Assembly: GCA_022316685.1 (NCBI GenBank) | Contig: JAKJHU010000076.1 | Location: 2,738,001-2,802,000, forward strand | Direction of reading: 5' to 3' | Source: Progne subis subis | Taxonomy: Eukaryota > Chordata > Aves > Passeriformes > Hirundinidae | Length of the DNA stretch: 64,000 nucleotides | Shown: positions 27,511-38,296 of the stretch, piece by piece | Layout of the letters: the number at the start of each line of letters is the position of its first letter | Numbering within the stretch: the stretch's first letter is position 1 | Program-made: the position numbers and the translations under genes | The notes under the pieces: generated by a model | What the model was told of the DNA's origin: nothing | Database searches by the model: none | Seen by the model: only the letters and a program-made list of their open reading frames with translations

Positions 27511-29171
27511 CTTTGATCACAAGTAGCAATAAATATTAAGATAAGCAAACTGTTCTTGGTCTTGCACATAACACCTTCCTCCACACATCAAAAATTCGCT
27601 TTTTTTGAAAGGAATCAACAATTTGTGTTAATGTTATTGTTTCAATAAAATGAAGATCAACAACAGGGGAAGTTCAATGGCAATATGGTTGCATTTCCAT
27701 TCTTCATCTCTTAAATGATCTCATCTTTCCCCCCTGTATCTTCAGAGATGTTAGGAAGCAATAGGAAAGTAATATACACAAGACATCTTTACAGCCTTCA
27801 CAGAATAAGGTTCTTCTTTAGTCCTATAGTTCCTAAATTACAAATGCCATCCAGCACTGAAACATCTCTACCACTATAAGTCAGATATTACAATCAATTT
27901 ACACCTTTGATAAATCTACACTAGGGTCAGCATTCCTCTTTCATAACCAGAGACAGTCAGCCTTTTTAATTCAATCTGCAGGAACAGTTCAGCTCAGAGG
28001 GGCATTAGGTCTTGGGAACTATATGCACCCGGCAGAAAATAAACCTGTTTCAGGACTCACTCTTCCTTCGGGTTAAGTAGGAAACAAAGTTATGCCCAAT
28101 AGTTTTCTAATGTTAGAATAATTTGAAAAACAAGAAGAAGTGAGCAAAATTAAGTCTGAATCTCATGGAACCATCACTTTATGGGATGGACCATACCACA
28201 TATACTGTAACTGCCAAATATATATTGGTGGTACATCAGCACTTACTTTGCACAAAGGCAAGAAACTAAATTATAGTCAGGGTTCAGTGCATGATTCAGA
28301 AAGTTACATCTTGTATTTTGAGTCACAGATAGCAGAAAGCAGGAATATCACAGACTAATATAGCAAACCAGAACCAGAAACCAAACAGATTTTCAAGGAT
28401 TGCAAGGCCAGCTCTTCAAGCTCTCAGTTCCATACTTTGTTAAGAACTCATCATCCCTTTCATCACCTAAATAAGGTTAGGCATCTGTCAGGTTCCATAT
28501 TTAAATTTACTCATTGTCAGAAATAACTCAAAAGCCAGTGTTCTTCTGTCCTATGGAAAAATGCAGCCATTTTTTTCAGTGCCTCAATACAGCCTGACTA
28601 CTTCACCCACCTGATATAAGTCATGGTGCTGAGTCATTTTGTCCCAAGTAAGTGGCTGGTCTGAAAACTTCAGGAACTGGGACTAGTTAAAATAACACAC
28701 ACAAATGTGCCTTCTCCCATAGAAAGCAAATCTATCTCAAGGTTACAGAAGAAGGGAATCAAGCAGCAATGGCAATTCCGTAGAAATGGATCTGCAAAGT
28801 GGTGGGATTTCCTTCTCCTCAGAGAAAGCTGGCATAAGCCTGTCTTCCTCTCTCTTGCCACATTTCCACTCTCCATTTCTAAGTAACCTAAAAGGTCATG
28901 AGCAATGTGAAGCAAAAGAACAAAAAAAGCCCAAAAGAATAAAAATCCCAACCCTAGAACAGAAAGCCAACTGCATATAAGGGAGTAGGTCTGCACACAG
29001 AATGCAACAAGGGACAGGGAGATGCAAATGAAACAGGAAGTAAACAACATTTGGACATTCAGACACAGAAACTAAAAGCATAAAAAAAATTGAAAGGTAT
29101 GTACAGGAACAAGAAAAAACAGAGTATGTAGGAAAAACATCCTTCCTCACTGCAAATCACAGCAATATAAA

Positions 29172-29235
29172 CGAATCACAGAATAGTCCGATGTGGAAGG
29201 GACCTGCAAGGATCATCAAGTCCAGCTCTTAAGTA
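29172..29235 (-). mobile_element. CR1 LINE 3' end fragment (minus orientation)
   Basis: GAATCACAGAATAGTCCGAT followed by GTGGAAGGGACCTGCAAGG and ATCATCAAGTCCAGCTCTT is the reverse complement of the diagnostic CR1 3' end (GACTTGATGATC..GGTCCCTTCCA..ATTCTATGATTC). Only about 64 bp is recognisable; CR1 copies are usually 5'-truncated. The element is in the same orientation as NRXN3. Confidence 0.85.
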
Positions 29236-30849
29236 TCCTGAAATAGCCAAACTTACTTAGCAAAGGTTGGTTTCCTGAAAACCAAAATTCAACTTTATGC
29301 ACTCAAGCCAAATGTTCCCCCTTAGGCTTCAATGTAATCAGATGTCTCTATTTGAAGGGCAAATATTCCTACATGGTTAAGACCTCTGTAAAAAATTGAA
29401 CTTTAGATGGAATAATCTCCACAGCTCCAGCATGCCTTTGGTTCTGAGGACTCTAGAAAAATCAAAACAATAGATCTCTTTGTTCAAGAACTTCCAGTTC
29501 GTGATGCATCCACTTCAATAAACATCAAAAATCAGGCTCAGGAATTCCTGAGCATGTGTTCTGAATTCTCATGGGCACGTGACTGACTACAGAGAACAAC
29601 AGTGGCTGTGGCAAGAGAGACACAAGACTTGCTGATGTCTAATGTAATGTAATGTAAGTATAAATAACTTCATTCTAAAGTTATTTATGCTCCAGTGTAC
29701 TTCCAGGACACTTTTTTTCTCATCATATTGGTCCTGGTCCACTTATATTTCTTATTTTTTCAGGGAAATACCCCTTTCATTTACATAAACTTCAGAAATT
29801 CCCTAGGGGAGGGCAGCACCTCTCTATATCACTCACCTCTGTAAGACAAAGTTAGGAACAGGTCAGAGATGCCAATAAAACATAGCTGCAGTTAGATGTT
29901 CCACACGCATAAAGCAAAATGCATCACATTAACTTCTATCTACCTCAAGGCTGTCAAATATTTCAGATTCAATGTCTCGTATGGATCCAATTGCTAAAAT
30001 TGTCTCAGACCTGTTGGGTGAGAGGGTATCTCTTAATATGCTCCTGTCAACAAGTGCTATAGTGATAAGCTGTTTACCTAGTAAAACATCCTTATTCCTC
30101 CAAATTTATTTTTATCCTTTTCTAGTGAGCCATAAAACACCAAACTCTACTTAAAAACATGGATGATAACCTGAAGGAAAGGTAATGGCTACCTGCCTAT
30201 ACCTGGAATACAGAACAAGAATATTTTATTTTGAAAACGGCATGTATTATATTAGATGAGGTCAGCAATATCATCAGGTCTTCACAGTGAATAGAAAAGG
30301 AGTTTATGAATTGTGATTAAAGCTACAAAACCTTAATTCCAGAGATATGTAAAATGTCAGGAAGTCTCTATCTCAGAGGGTGAAAGAGGAAAATCTATGC
30401 TTTGTCTCACAACAGAACCTTAGACATAAAGTGGCTTAGACATAAAATTTCAAGGTGACTAAGATGATCCCATAACAGATGCCATCTGTGGCTTCAGGAC
30501 TGCTAAACACTGACCCATTTTTCAATGCCTCTGACTTCCCCTTATACTTGAGACCATTATCTCCTTTTCCATTAAAACAGAGGAGCAATATTTTAACTTT
30601 CATGGCATTCCAGAATAAATTATTTTGTACTCTATATTGCAGTCTTTACAGATGAATTGGGAAGTACACTTTCATTATCATATCTCAAAGGCATCACTTT
30701 CAGTGCCATGGAAAACATCTCTCTGTTTATACTAGTATCAAAGACCTACTAATTTCTAATAGGCATGTTTCCTTACTTATGTCCCAGGCAAAAAGTTTAC
30801 AGGGTCTCTGAGAATACCTGATTTTCTTCGTGTTCTCACAAAAGCTACT

Positions 30850-31190
30850 CAACCTACCTGGTGGCACAGCTCCTCAACAATGACACACTGCAGAGGAGAT
30901 GGCTCTGCCCCAGTCTCTTGGAAAGGCACCAGGCACTCTGCACCACCGGGGCACTGCAGACCTGTCAGAATGTCTCTTTGGGGGAACGCCCCTGACATCA
31001 CTGGTGCGGCAACAGCCGCTGGGGAAGGAGCTTTGTGACACAGAGTAAGCGTAATGTTGGCAGCACTGACTGCTGAGACAGGGGACAAGGGGCCTCCTCA
31101 TCCCCCTCAGTGTTAACCACTGCTCCTGTGTGCTGCTCTCTGGTTCTGCTACTGTGCTGACCCTCCTACAAAAAGGAACCCTTCCTGCCC
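30850..31190. other. GC-richer patch in the intron, nature unknown
   Basis: About 340 bp is visibly richer in G and C, with several CpG (for example GGAACGCCCC and GCGGCAACAGCCGC), than the AT-rich intron on both sides. It ends roughly 520 bp downstream (in transcript direction) of the microexon. Short open frames exist on the minus strand but there are no splice borders or domain I can defend. It may be an unrecognised transposable element or a regulatory block. Confidence 0.45.
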
Positions 31191-31311
31191 AGATTATGGC
31201 TTGTAAAATGCCATTCTAAATATTAAGGGAATTCGGGTCTTTTTTGTTTTATTTTAAAATCCAGAAATTCCAGAAAGTTATTTCTGTGGGTTTTTTTTCA
31301 AAATCTAATTT

Positions 31312-31330
31312 AAAAAAAAAAAATTAAAAA
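31312..31330. repeat. Short A-rich tract
   Basis: TTTAAAAAA-type A run, then ATTAAAAAACC. Simple sequence only. Confidence 0.8.
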
Positions 31331-31712
31331 ACCAACAAAACAAATTTTACCTCCTGATCTCCCTCCTTAAGACCAGTACTAAAGAAACTAAGTCAGCTTT
31401 CTGTTTTTGAAAGCTCTGAGAGCCTTCTACATTTTGATGCACAGCAGCTATTTGCCTGATCATTAGGCTTTTCAGGAAATCAACTGGTGCTTTTATGGCT
31501 ATTCAGAGATTGATACAGTCAAACCCCCAGATCAAAAGAAGCAGCTCCATTTCTTGCCATGTTCTTCTTCAACCCAAAATCCCCCTCCAGAGATGCTGGG
31601 ATTTGCCATTCCATTCCTGTCTTAGAGGTGTGACTGCATCCAGTAAAAGGCACCAAGTGTTACATAAAAGCATCTTTCATTGAAACAAGTAATGGAGAAG
31701 AACCTTCTCTAC

Positions 31713-31739
31713 CTTGCAGGTCAGCTTTGGTCAACTCAA
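31713..31739 (-). CDS. NRXN3: Candidate 27-nt alternative microexon (neurexin splice site 6 insert)
   Basis: On the minus strand this reads TTGAGTTG...GACCTGCAAG, flanked by AG (31741-31740) and donor GTAGAG (31712-31707). Inserted between the 174-nt exon (ending GAA G) and the EGF3 exon (starting GA CCA) it keeps frame and adds VELTKADLQ, giving ...GCE-VELTKADLQ-GPSTTC. From memory, NRXN1 transcripts with the site-6 insert carry VALMKADLQ at this junction; seven of the nine residues agree, including KADLQ. Length, phase (1 to 1), position and peptide therefore all fit. The intronic signals upstream are unusually complete (see the regulatory entry). A chance match is unlikely. Whether the exon is used, and in which cells, cannot be read from DNA alone. 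Confidence 0.88.
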
Positions 31740-31805
31740 CTTTGTTAGCAAAAAAGAAAAGAAAAGAAAAAAAAAAAAGCAAAGACAATAAACAACATGT
31801 TAGTA
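31740..31805 (-). promoter_or_regulatory. Branch point, polypyrimidine tract and UGC motif of the microexon acceptor
   Basis: Reading the transcript strand, a perfect TACTAAC (31805-31799, branch A at 31800) lies 60 nt before the AG. A 29-nt run of only T and C (31778-31750) follows, then TGCTAACAAAG. No other AG occurs between about 31825 and the acceptor. A distant branch point, a long pyrimidine tract and a UGC within about 10 nt of the exon are typical of neural microexons controlled by PTBP1 (repressor) and SRRM4/nSR100 (activator at UGC). The control by those factors is inference. The second TGCTAAC at the end is too close to the AG to be the working branch point. Confidence 0.75.
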
Positions 31806-32668
31806 TAAAAGAAGATAAACCAGGCTAACATCACTTTGAATAAATAAAAGGAACTGGTATAACTCTCACAGCCAACACACATAATCAAAACACGCAGAAA
31901 TGACAATGTAAGCAACAAGGGTGCAGAGGGACAATGACTACATTAATGTAACCAACAGATAATGAAACCAAATAAAAAGAGAAGGAATGCATTTCATTCA
32001 AGCACACACAAAATCACAAAATTCACAGATAATGCAGAGAGAAGGAAAAACATCAAATTCTTTAACCCATCTCTCAGCATTTAAACTAATTTTAAAGAAA
32101 TTTTGTCTCATTTTGAGAAATACATAAAATCCATTTAGGTAAAAAAAAATCTATATGACTTTCAGTACCTCAGTCAAGCATATATTTAGTTTGGCTTTTT
32201 GTCCAAAGTGGATTTATTGCCAAAAACCCAGAGAGGACTGATAACTCAATAAGACAAAAATTTCTTTTTATCCAAAGAACTGATCTCGACACTGGATATA
32301 AGTGACAGTAACACCATGCCCCCTCACAAGCTGTCACCTGCTCATAGATTTCAACACATCCTCAAAAAAAAAATTACATCAACAGGCAAGCAGACCGCTC
32401 AGGCTTTAGACTCATATAGTCTTAATCAGTCATCAGGGCAATCAAAAAAACGAAGAGTACCAGCTCAATATTTCACCTAGGTCAGAATTTTACCTGTGGT
32501 AAAATCATAGTCCACACAGGAAAAAAAAAAGTCATAGATCTGCTATGTCTGACTGTCTAAAGATCCAAATGCACGTTCTGAAGACTGAAGAGCATTAAAA
32601 TCAAAACAATACCACTGACGCTCTTCCATGTAGGCACAAGGTTTCTTTTCTTCTTTTAAATTTTGTTT

Positions 32669-32671
<3 letters not shown>

Positions 32672-32715
<44 letters not shown>
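32672..32715. repeat. T44 homopolymer
   Basis: There are 44 consecutive T on the plus strand, so A44 in the NRXN3 pre-mRNA. No retrogene or target-site duplication is obvious around it. Confidence 0.92.
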
Positions 32716-32720
<5 letters not shown>

Positions 32721-34108
32721 TGTTTGTTTGGTTTGGCTTTTTTAATGGAGTCAGTTTACAAGGAAGTCACATAGATTTTTGGTGCGTTATACCTTAATTC
32801 TAAGTTTTCTCTTTCAGAACGGAAAAAGTAGAGGACAAAGATGGGAGCACAGGCAACATCTCCTGAATCCCCTACCTCTGAAGGTTAAGTATTTCTATTA
32901 CTCAATAGGAACAACAAAACACCAAATCATCAACCTCATTGCTTAAAAGACTATTGCTTAAGAAGTGCATACTTACCTTCTTAACCTGTTCTTAAAAAGT
33001 TCTTATATCACAGAGGATACTGAAGAAAGATTGGTAGCACTCCTTTCCCCATTGTCTGCTTTTATGCTTATAACCCAATAAATTAGAACTGACACATGCA
33101 GATGCCATTTCCTGTGCTTCCTAAGAATTTAACATTTTGAATCTTTGCTGTTTCACAGCCTATGAATGACTCAGGATAGCAATTATCCTCCCTTTTGAAA
33201 GAGTCAGAATTTTCTTTCCATTTTTGAAACTGCTTTACTACATAAAGCTATAAAATCCCATTTTCCTTAAACAAAATTCAAAAGAAAGGGAGAAGGAGTA
33301 AAAAGAAAAGGATGCATTTCTCCATACATCTTTGTCAACACATATTCTAACAAACATTTTCTCTGTAACAAACAAGTACTTTTCCTACTTCCTTGCACCT
33401 CATTTTCTCTGTAGCTAAGAGAAAAGTTCATATTTGTTCCATAAATCCAGTAGGACTATAAGAATAGAATACAAAAGTAAGGAAAAGGAAAGACGTCAAA
33501 CCATCATGGAGCAAATTAATGCTCCACTCTTCAATGGACAACCTTTGATTCCAGAGAGAAAGTGAAGTATGACCAGATTTGAAGTTTCTCTGCTGAGCAG
33601 ATGAAGGGTGAAATCCTTTTTGACATTATCCTGCTGTGAGATTTTAAGCATGAGATTAGATTTGCTGTTTTCCACATACTGCTTAGTATGCAAAATGTGT
33701 TACTGATTATCCAGCCTGTATGTGTCGTTCATGCTTTTTATGCACCAGTGAATTCCAAAGGTTAACTATACTGTTTCATGGAAAGTAGGAAATGATTATG
33801 ATTCTACTGTGGGATCTGGAAAGAAGATCAAATTACGACAATAAAATAGTCCCCAAACATCTGGAATAGTGTCAGCCAGTTTAATAATAATCAGTCTCCT
33901 TTGTGAGAAGCTGTTAGTGGAACAGGTGAGGCAGAAGTAACATCTCTAAAGCACATAGAAAACTATCTCACAGAAGAAATAAAATGCTCTTTAGCCATTG
34001 CTGTTAGGTTTCTTTGGCAGGGAGCAGGATAAGGTGAAAATATTTAGAACATGCAGCTGAATTTCAGATAGCTCTAGTGCCCGTGGTAAGCGATATAGGG
34101 ATGTCCAA

Positions 34109-34111
<3 letters not shown>

Positions 34112-34148
<37 letters not shown>
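34112..34148. repeat. A37 homopolymer
   Basis: There are 37 consecutive A on the plus strand (U37 in the pre-mRNA). The upstream 150 bp has no polyadenylation signal or coding similarity, so a processed retrocopy is not supported. Confidence 0.92.
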
Positions 34149-34150
<2 letters not shown>

Positions 34151-37100
34151 AAACACAGGAGAACATGTGGCAAATCAATAAAGATATGAAAAAATGCCTG
34201 AAAGGTAGAAAGTACTCATCAATATTGACAGCATCCTCTTTAAATTACACAAAAGGTTGGACATTTGCTTAACTTTTTTAAGAACCAGTGAGAAAAAAAA
34301 CAGTGTATCACTCAGTCTAGATTTTTCTGGATGGAATAAACAGATCAATTTATCTAGTAGTAAGAGCAGGAACAAGGAGTTCAGCAAGAAGCATTTTAAA
34401 AGTCAAGAAATGAGTAAAAGTTGAGCTGAAGTTTAAACTGTTTACCTTAAAGAAGGGAAAGGAGGTCACCTGGTACAAATTCTTCTATCTACCAACTCTT
34501 CATACACACAGTGGTGCAGACATATTTTCTCTCAAACCTCAGCAGGAAAAAGTTGCCAACCATCCCTCACAGCCTGTTGAGATACAGACTAGAGAAAACT
34601 ACATCCTGATAGAAGACTTTTCTTTAGTTTCTAATGCTTTGCTCATGTCCAGGGGCCTCCGCCCACAATTTCAAAGTGGTTTGCAAAACATTGATTAATT
34701 TCATACTTTTATCACAAATACACGAACACCTGGAAGATTAATTTTATGGGTGGAGAGAGCAAGGCTCAAAGTAGGTGGCAGACTTGCCTTCAAGCTTCCA
34801 CTAGAAGAGCCCCTTCCACTTGAAGTCTTTTCTGAGAATTCATTTTGTCTCTTCAGTGTGTTTAATACCCTGATGCAACACTGACACAAAGACCATTTAA
34901 GTCTTAACCACTTCCCTACTTTTGGTAGCTTTTCTCAGGCCCTCTTGCCAATGCCTTTTTTGAGGTGTGGTACAGGAACGGCCCTCTTGTTATGTCAGAG
35001 ATAGTGATGAAAGCTGCAGTGAGCACAAGAGATCAAGAAACTGTGAGAATGAATAAGTATATTGGTATCATATCATTCTCTCCAAAATTTACTCTCCTCA
35101 GAGCTGTGTGTAGCACATCTGAACATACCAAGGCAGCAAGGTGATTTCTGGCTTTGCCACATCCCTTCCAGAGAGAAACAAGCTGCCACTACGGATCTGA
35201 CCAGACCATCAAGATCTGTGAAGAGCTACCTGTTGTTCCTGAAAAATCAGGACTGTAGTAATTGCAAAAGACAAATGAAAATATACCAAACCACCACAGG
35301 AAAAAAAAAAAAGTGTGTGATATGAAGCTTTAACTCCATAAATTCATTTGACATTTCAGACACTCTTGAGTTCTCTTCTTCCAATAATCCCCCTCAAAAT
35401 CCTTTGCCAAAAGCAATGGTACTACACAACACATTGAAACACACAACATGTCAGTTTGGTAGCTATCATCTTGTCAAACAGACTGGTGATTGAACAGTAG
35501 ACTTCAAAAGATGAAAACATAAGTTTCTACAGCATACATTGAAGCTCCATGATACAAGAGAGCTGATATGTCACTTAACAAACACAATGAAGGGGTTATT
35601 TAGTTGTGCTAGCCTAAACAAATCCCAGCATGTATAATTTAAAGAAATTACAGCAATAGAACAGAATATAACTTTCCATCAAAGAACTACACTGAGTACA
35701 GGAGAAGGAAACACCACAGCTCTAATGGGACAGTCTTCTGGGAAAGCTTCATGGCTCTGCTCCTGAGAACAACAGGGTAGTCTAATTGCGTGGTTCTCTA
35801 AAGGAGAAGTGATAGTAGGGATCACATGCCAGCTAAAGAGCCAATGGATTGCAGTAATTTTAAACAAAAACATTATCCAAAAATCATTAATGTTAAAGAG
35901 CTTTCAGTGCATCAAATACAAATAGAATAGACTTTTTCATAAGCCTCAAATGCATTTTTTCCTTGAACTTTATAAACAACTATACAGAAAAGGAGTACTT
36001 CTTTTGGCATGTTGACTCTGCCACAAACAGGCAAAGACACAAGTTCTCCAATACTGTGCTCATTTCCAGAAGGAACAAAGTGGTTAATAGACACTGTTAA
36101 GAGAAAGAAAGACAAAATAAAAGCAGCCTACAATTACCCATCAGTGCTCTGAGATGGGAGTTGACATGGAGTGAGCTCCTGCGAGAGGACACAAAGTTCT
36201 CACAAACCAGAGTATTATTGTGGGAGCATGGAAGGAGGTCTGGGGCACAAGAGCTCCCAGCCAGGCAGAACACTGAGACACAAGCAAGGGATCAGTTCTG
36301 ACTGGATTGTCAAGTTGAGAGAACTCCAAGTTCTCTCTCAGATATGTTCAATCCTAAGAAGGAACAGTCTCGACAAGTGGCAAAGCTTTATCATGATGTA
36401 ACCTGTAATCTTGATGAAGTAGGGAAAGACGATCAAGGAGTTGTTTCACTTTGGGAAATTTTTGAAGGATCAGTTTGGGACATACATCTTGTTTTAGCAA
36501 ACATGCATGAAAATTTCACAGAAAAAGCTATCTTCCTCCAATGACTGGTACTGAGTAATTCTAGACATAATGGTGATTGTCATTTAACCCAGACAGCGAA
36601 ACCTTGGAGTTTTGGATACTGAAGAATGATTGTATCCTATTGCTTTGAGTATTGAAGCCATATCCATTTGACTGAGTCAGAGATGCTGATGTCAGTATTC
36701 TTTTAACTAACGGGACCTTACAGAAACAGCAAATTATTTAAAGAGGCTTCAAGAAATCACTAGTATTACATGCTTCAAAAAGTAACTCATCCCACTTAGT
36801 TCTAAACTGGCTCGAAATGAGAAACAACTGAAGAGAAATATCTTCCAGGCTGAAGAGGCAATGCCTCCAATGCTTTCACTAGAGGCCTACCTCATCAAAA
36901 ATTAACTCCTCTTTTCAGTCCAATCTTTACCCTTCAGCTCCTTTTACTTTCCATTTCCCCTGTCTCTATTTGTTCTTCAAAATAGTTACTTCTTCGGATA
37001 TGTGCACAAAAGTACCAAGGGTGCTCTGAAGCACAGATTAACTGAATTCTCAGAACATCTTCCAAAGTATTTTAAGACTACTGTAATAAACCTAATAAAC

Positions 37101-37392
37101 CACTCTGAGAAAAGTACTAGTAAGTAGTAGCCCATCCCCTAGTACCATCCTTTCCCACTACTGAAGGTACCAACCCACAGGAGATGGAGCATATCAGAAA
37201 AGAGCTGCTAAGCCACTCATAGAAACTGTCCATCCTTAAGCTGCATTTGGTAGACAGAAGTGTAGTGAAGGGTATTGCAATGGAAGCAAGATAATGAAAT
37301 GGACAGTAAGGCAAACAAGTAAATGCACCGAGTGCAACAACAAAGTGTGAAGAGAGTGCTGGAGAGGGGAACCTCTCTGAAATCAATTATAC

Positions 37393-37566
37393 CTTCACAT
37401 CCACGCTCAATCTGCCCACTGCGGTGCAGAGCATCGTTGATAAGGTCTGGCAGACGCCCATTCAAGTCCACAGATGCCAGACATCCCTGAAATCCATCAC
37501 GTGAGGCCACAAGCTTGGGGAGGTTGCTATACATGCCTTGAGCTAGGCCAGCAATGTAGAGATCAC
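37393..37566 (-). CDS. NRXN3: NRXN3 exon, end of LNS5 (174 nt)
   Basis: The acceptor is CTCTGCTCCAG (AG at 37568-37567). The donor is GTATAATTG (from 37392), which departs from consensus at +4 to +6 and looks weak. Two bases complete a Gly, then 57 codons begin [20 protein letters not shown] and end [12 protein letters not shown], with one base left over (phase 1 to phase 1). These are residues about 232-290. The two Cys in GFQGCLAS and IERGCE are the conserved C-terminal disulfide pair of LNS5. [14 protein letters not shown] separates NRXN3 from NRXN1 and NRXN2. The 3' border falls just before the EGF3 domain, at the position of neurexin splice site 6. Confidence 0.96.
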
Positions 37567-38105
37567 CTGGAGCAGAGAGGGGTAAACATACGAGAAGAAG
37601 GATGCCACACACCTTCTAGAGTCACTTTTCTTATCACCAAACATGAATAAAGCAGAGTGAACACATGTTCAGAAAAAGTTAAAAACAGAGCAAGGTATTG
37701 GGCAAGAAGTCATTTCTTCTTCCTTTACTACAAAAAACTAAACAACCAACCAAAACAAAACCAGAAAAAACAGAACAATCCAAAAAAAAAAAAAAAAAAA
37801 AACCAAAAAAAAACCCCCAAAAAACCTATCACAAAATCCCCTAAATAATTCCAGTTCTCATTGCTACCTAACCAGGAAAAACTGAAAAATGATGATTTCT
37901 GAAAAGCAAAATATGACAAACTATTTGGCTACCAAAAGTTGTCAAATAAAAAAGAGATAAATGAATTTGAAAGCCAAAATATGCAAAGTCCAGAGTCACT
38001 GTTCTGTAATGCATGGTTAAAAAACATGCAGTCCAAGCTTTCTCTTGTTCACTAGTTCAGCCCTGCAAGAATAAAGGGGGAATCTATCAATCTTGTAGAG
38101 TTTAC
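37567..38105 (-). other. NRXN3 intron, 539 bp, within LNS5
   Basis: This is the shortest intron in the window, from donor GTAAAC at 38105 to the acceptor at 37567. It includes an A/C-rich simple repeat (37731-37826), which is a T/G-rich tract on the transcript strand starting about 165 nt before the acceptor. No further coding sequence is seen. Confidence 0.9.
37731..37826. repeat. A/C-rich simple repeat inside the 539-bp intron
   Basis: CAAAA, CCAAC and A-run units occupy about a fifth of this short intron. On the transcript strand it is T/G-rich. Confidence 0.9.
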
Positions 38106-38296
38106 CTTTAAGATCCAGATTTTTGGCACCGTTGATAACCTGAGTGACCACCTTAGTGTCCACTTTTAAGCTGTGTGTGTTACTGTTATCTCTAGTAATG
38201 ACGACATTGTGCCATTGGTTGTCATTCAGAGGACGATCACTGTTGCCTTTGATAACATTAGGTCCATTTCCAAGATCAAACACGTAGTGTATATAC
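38106..38296 (-). CDS. NRXN3: NRXN3 exon, LNS5 core (191 nt)
   Basis: The acceptor is TATATTTGCAG (AG at 38298-38297) and the donor is GTAAAC (from 38105). One base completes a Gly, then 63 codons run from [20 protein letters not shown] through [20 protein letters not shown] to GAKNLDLK, ending with one base (phase 2 to phase 1). These are residues about 168-232, the core strands of LNS5. NDNQWHNV is the LNS/laminin-G strand signature seen also in LNS4. I see no N-X-S/T glycosylation sequon here. The exon is neither alone nor skippable in frame; only together with the 382-nt exon (573 nt in total) is it frame-neutral. Confidence 0.96.

Larger units (their letters stand above)
23451..31712 (-). 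other. NRXN3 intron between the microexon and the EGF3 exon
   Basis: About 8.3 kb lie between the microexon donor GTAGAG and the EGF3 acceptor. If the microexon is skipped, this is the 3' part of a single 13.9-kb intron. Recognisable content: a CR1 3' end at 29.17 kb, a 22-bp tandem repeat at 27.46 kb, A tracts at 26.18 and 31.31 kb, and a GC-richer patch at 30.85-31.19 kb. A leucine-rich open frame on the minus strand at 28670-29050 has no recognisable domain and I treat it as chance. Confidence 0.85.
31740..37392 (-). other. NRXN3 intron between the LNS5 end exon and the microexon
   Basis: About 5.7 kb begin at the weak donor GTATAA (37392) and end at the microexon acceptor. The stretch contains two long homopolymers, T44 at 32672-32715 and A37 at 34112-34148 (plus-strand reading). 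Two overlapping plus-strand open frames near 36.17-36.54 kb are antisense to the gene and resemble nothing I know. No exon was recognised. Confidence 0.85.

Noticed and set aside
28670..29050. Minus-strand open frame of 126 residues with hydrophobic segments
   Set aside because: The hydrophobic look comes from T-rich sequence. There are no splice borders in frame, no family resemblance, and it is intronic.
36171..36544. Two overlapping plus-strand open frames with balanced composition
   Set aside because: The peptides resemble nothing I recognise, are antisense to NRXN3 and have no clear promoter, Kozak context or splice evidence.
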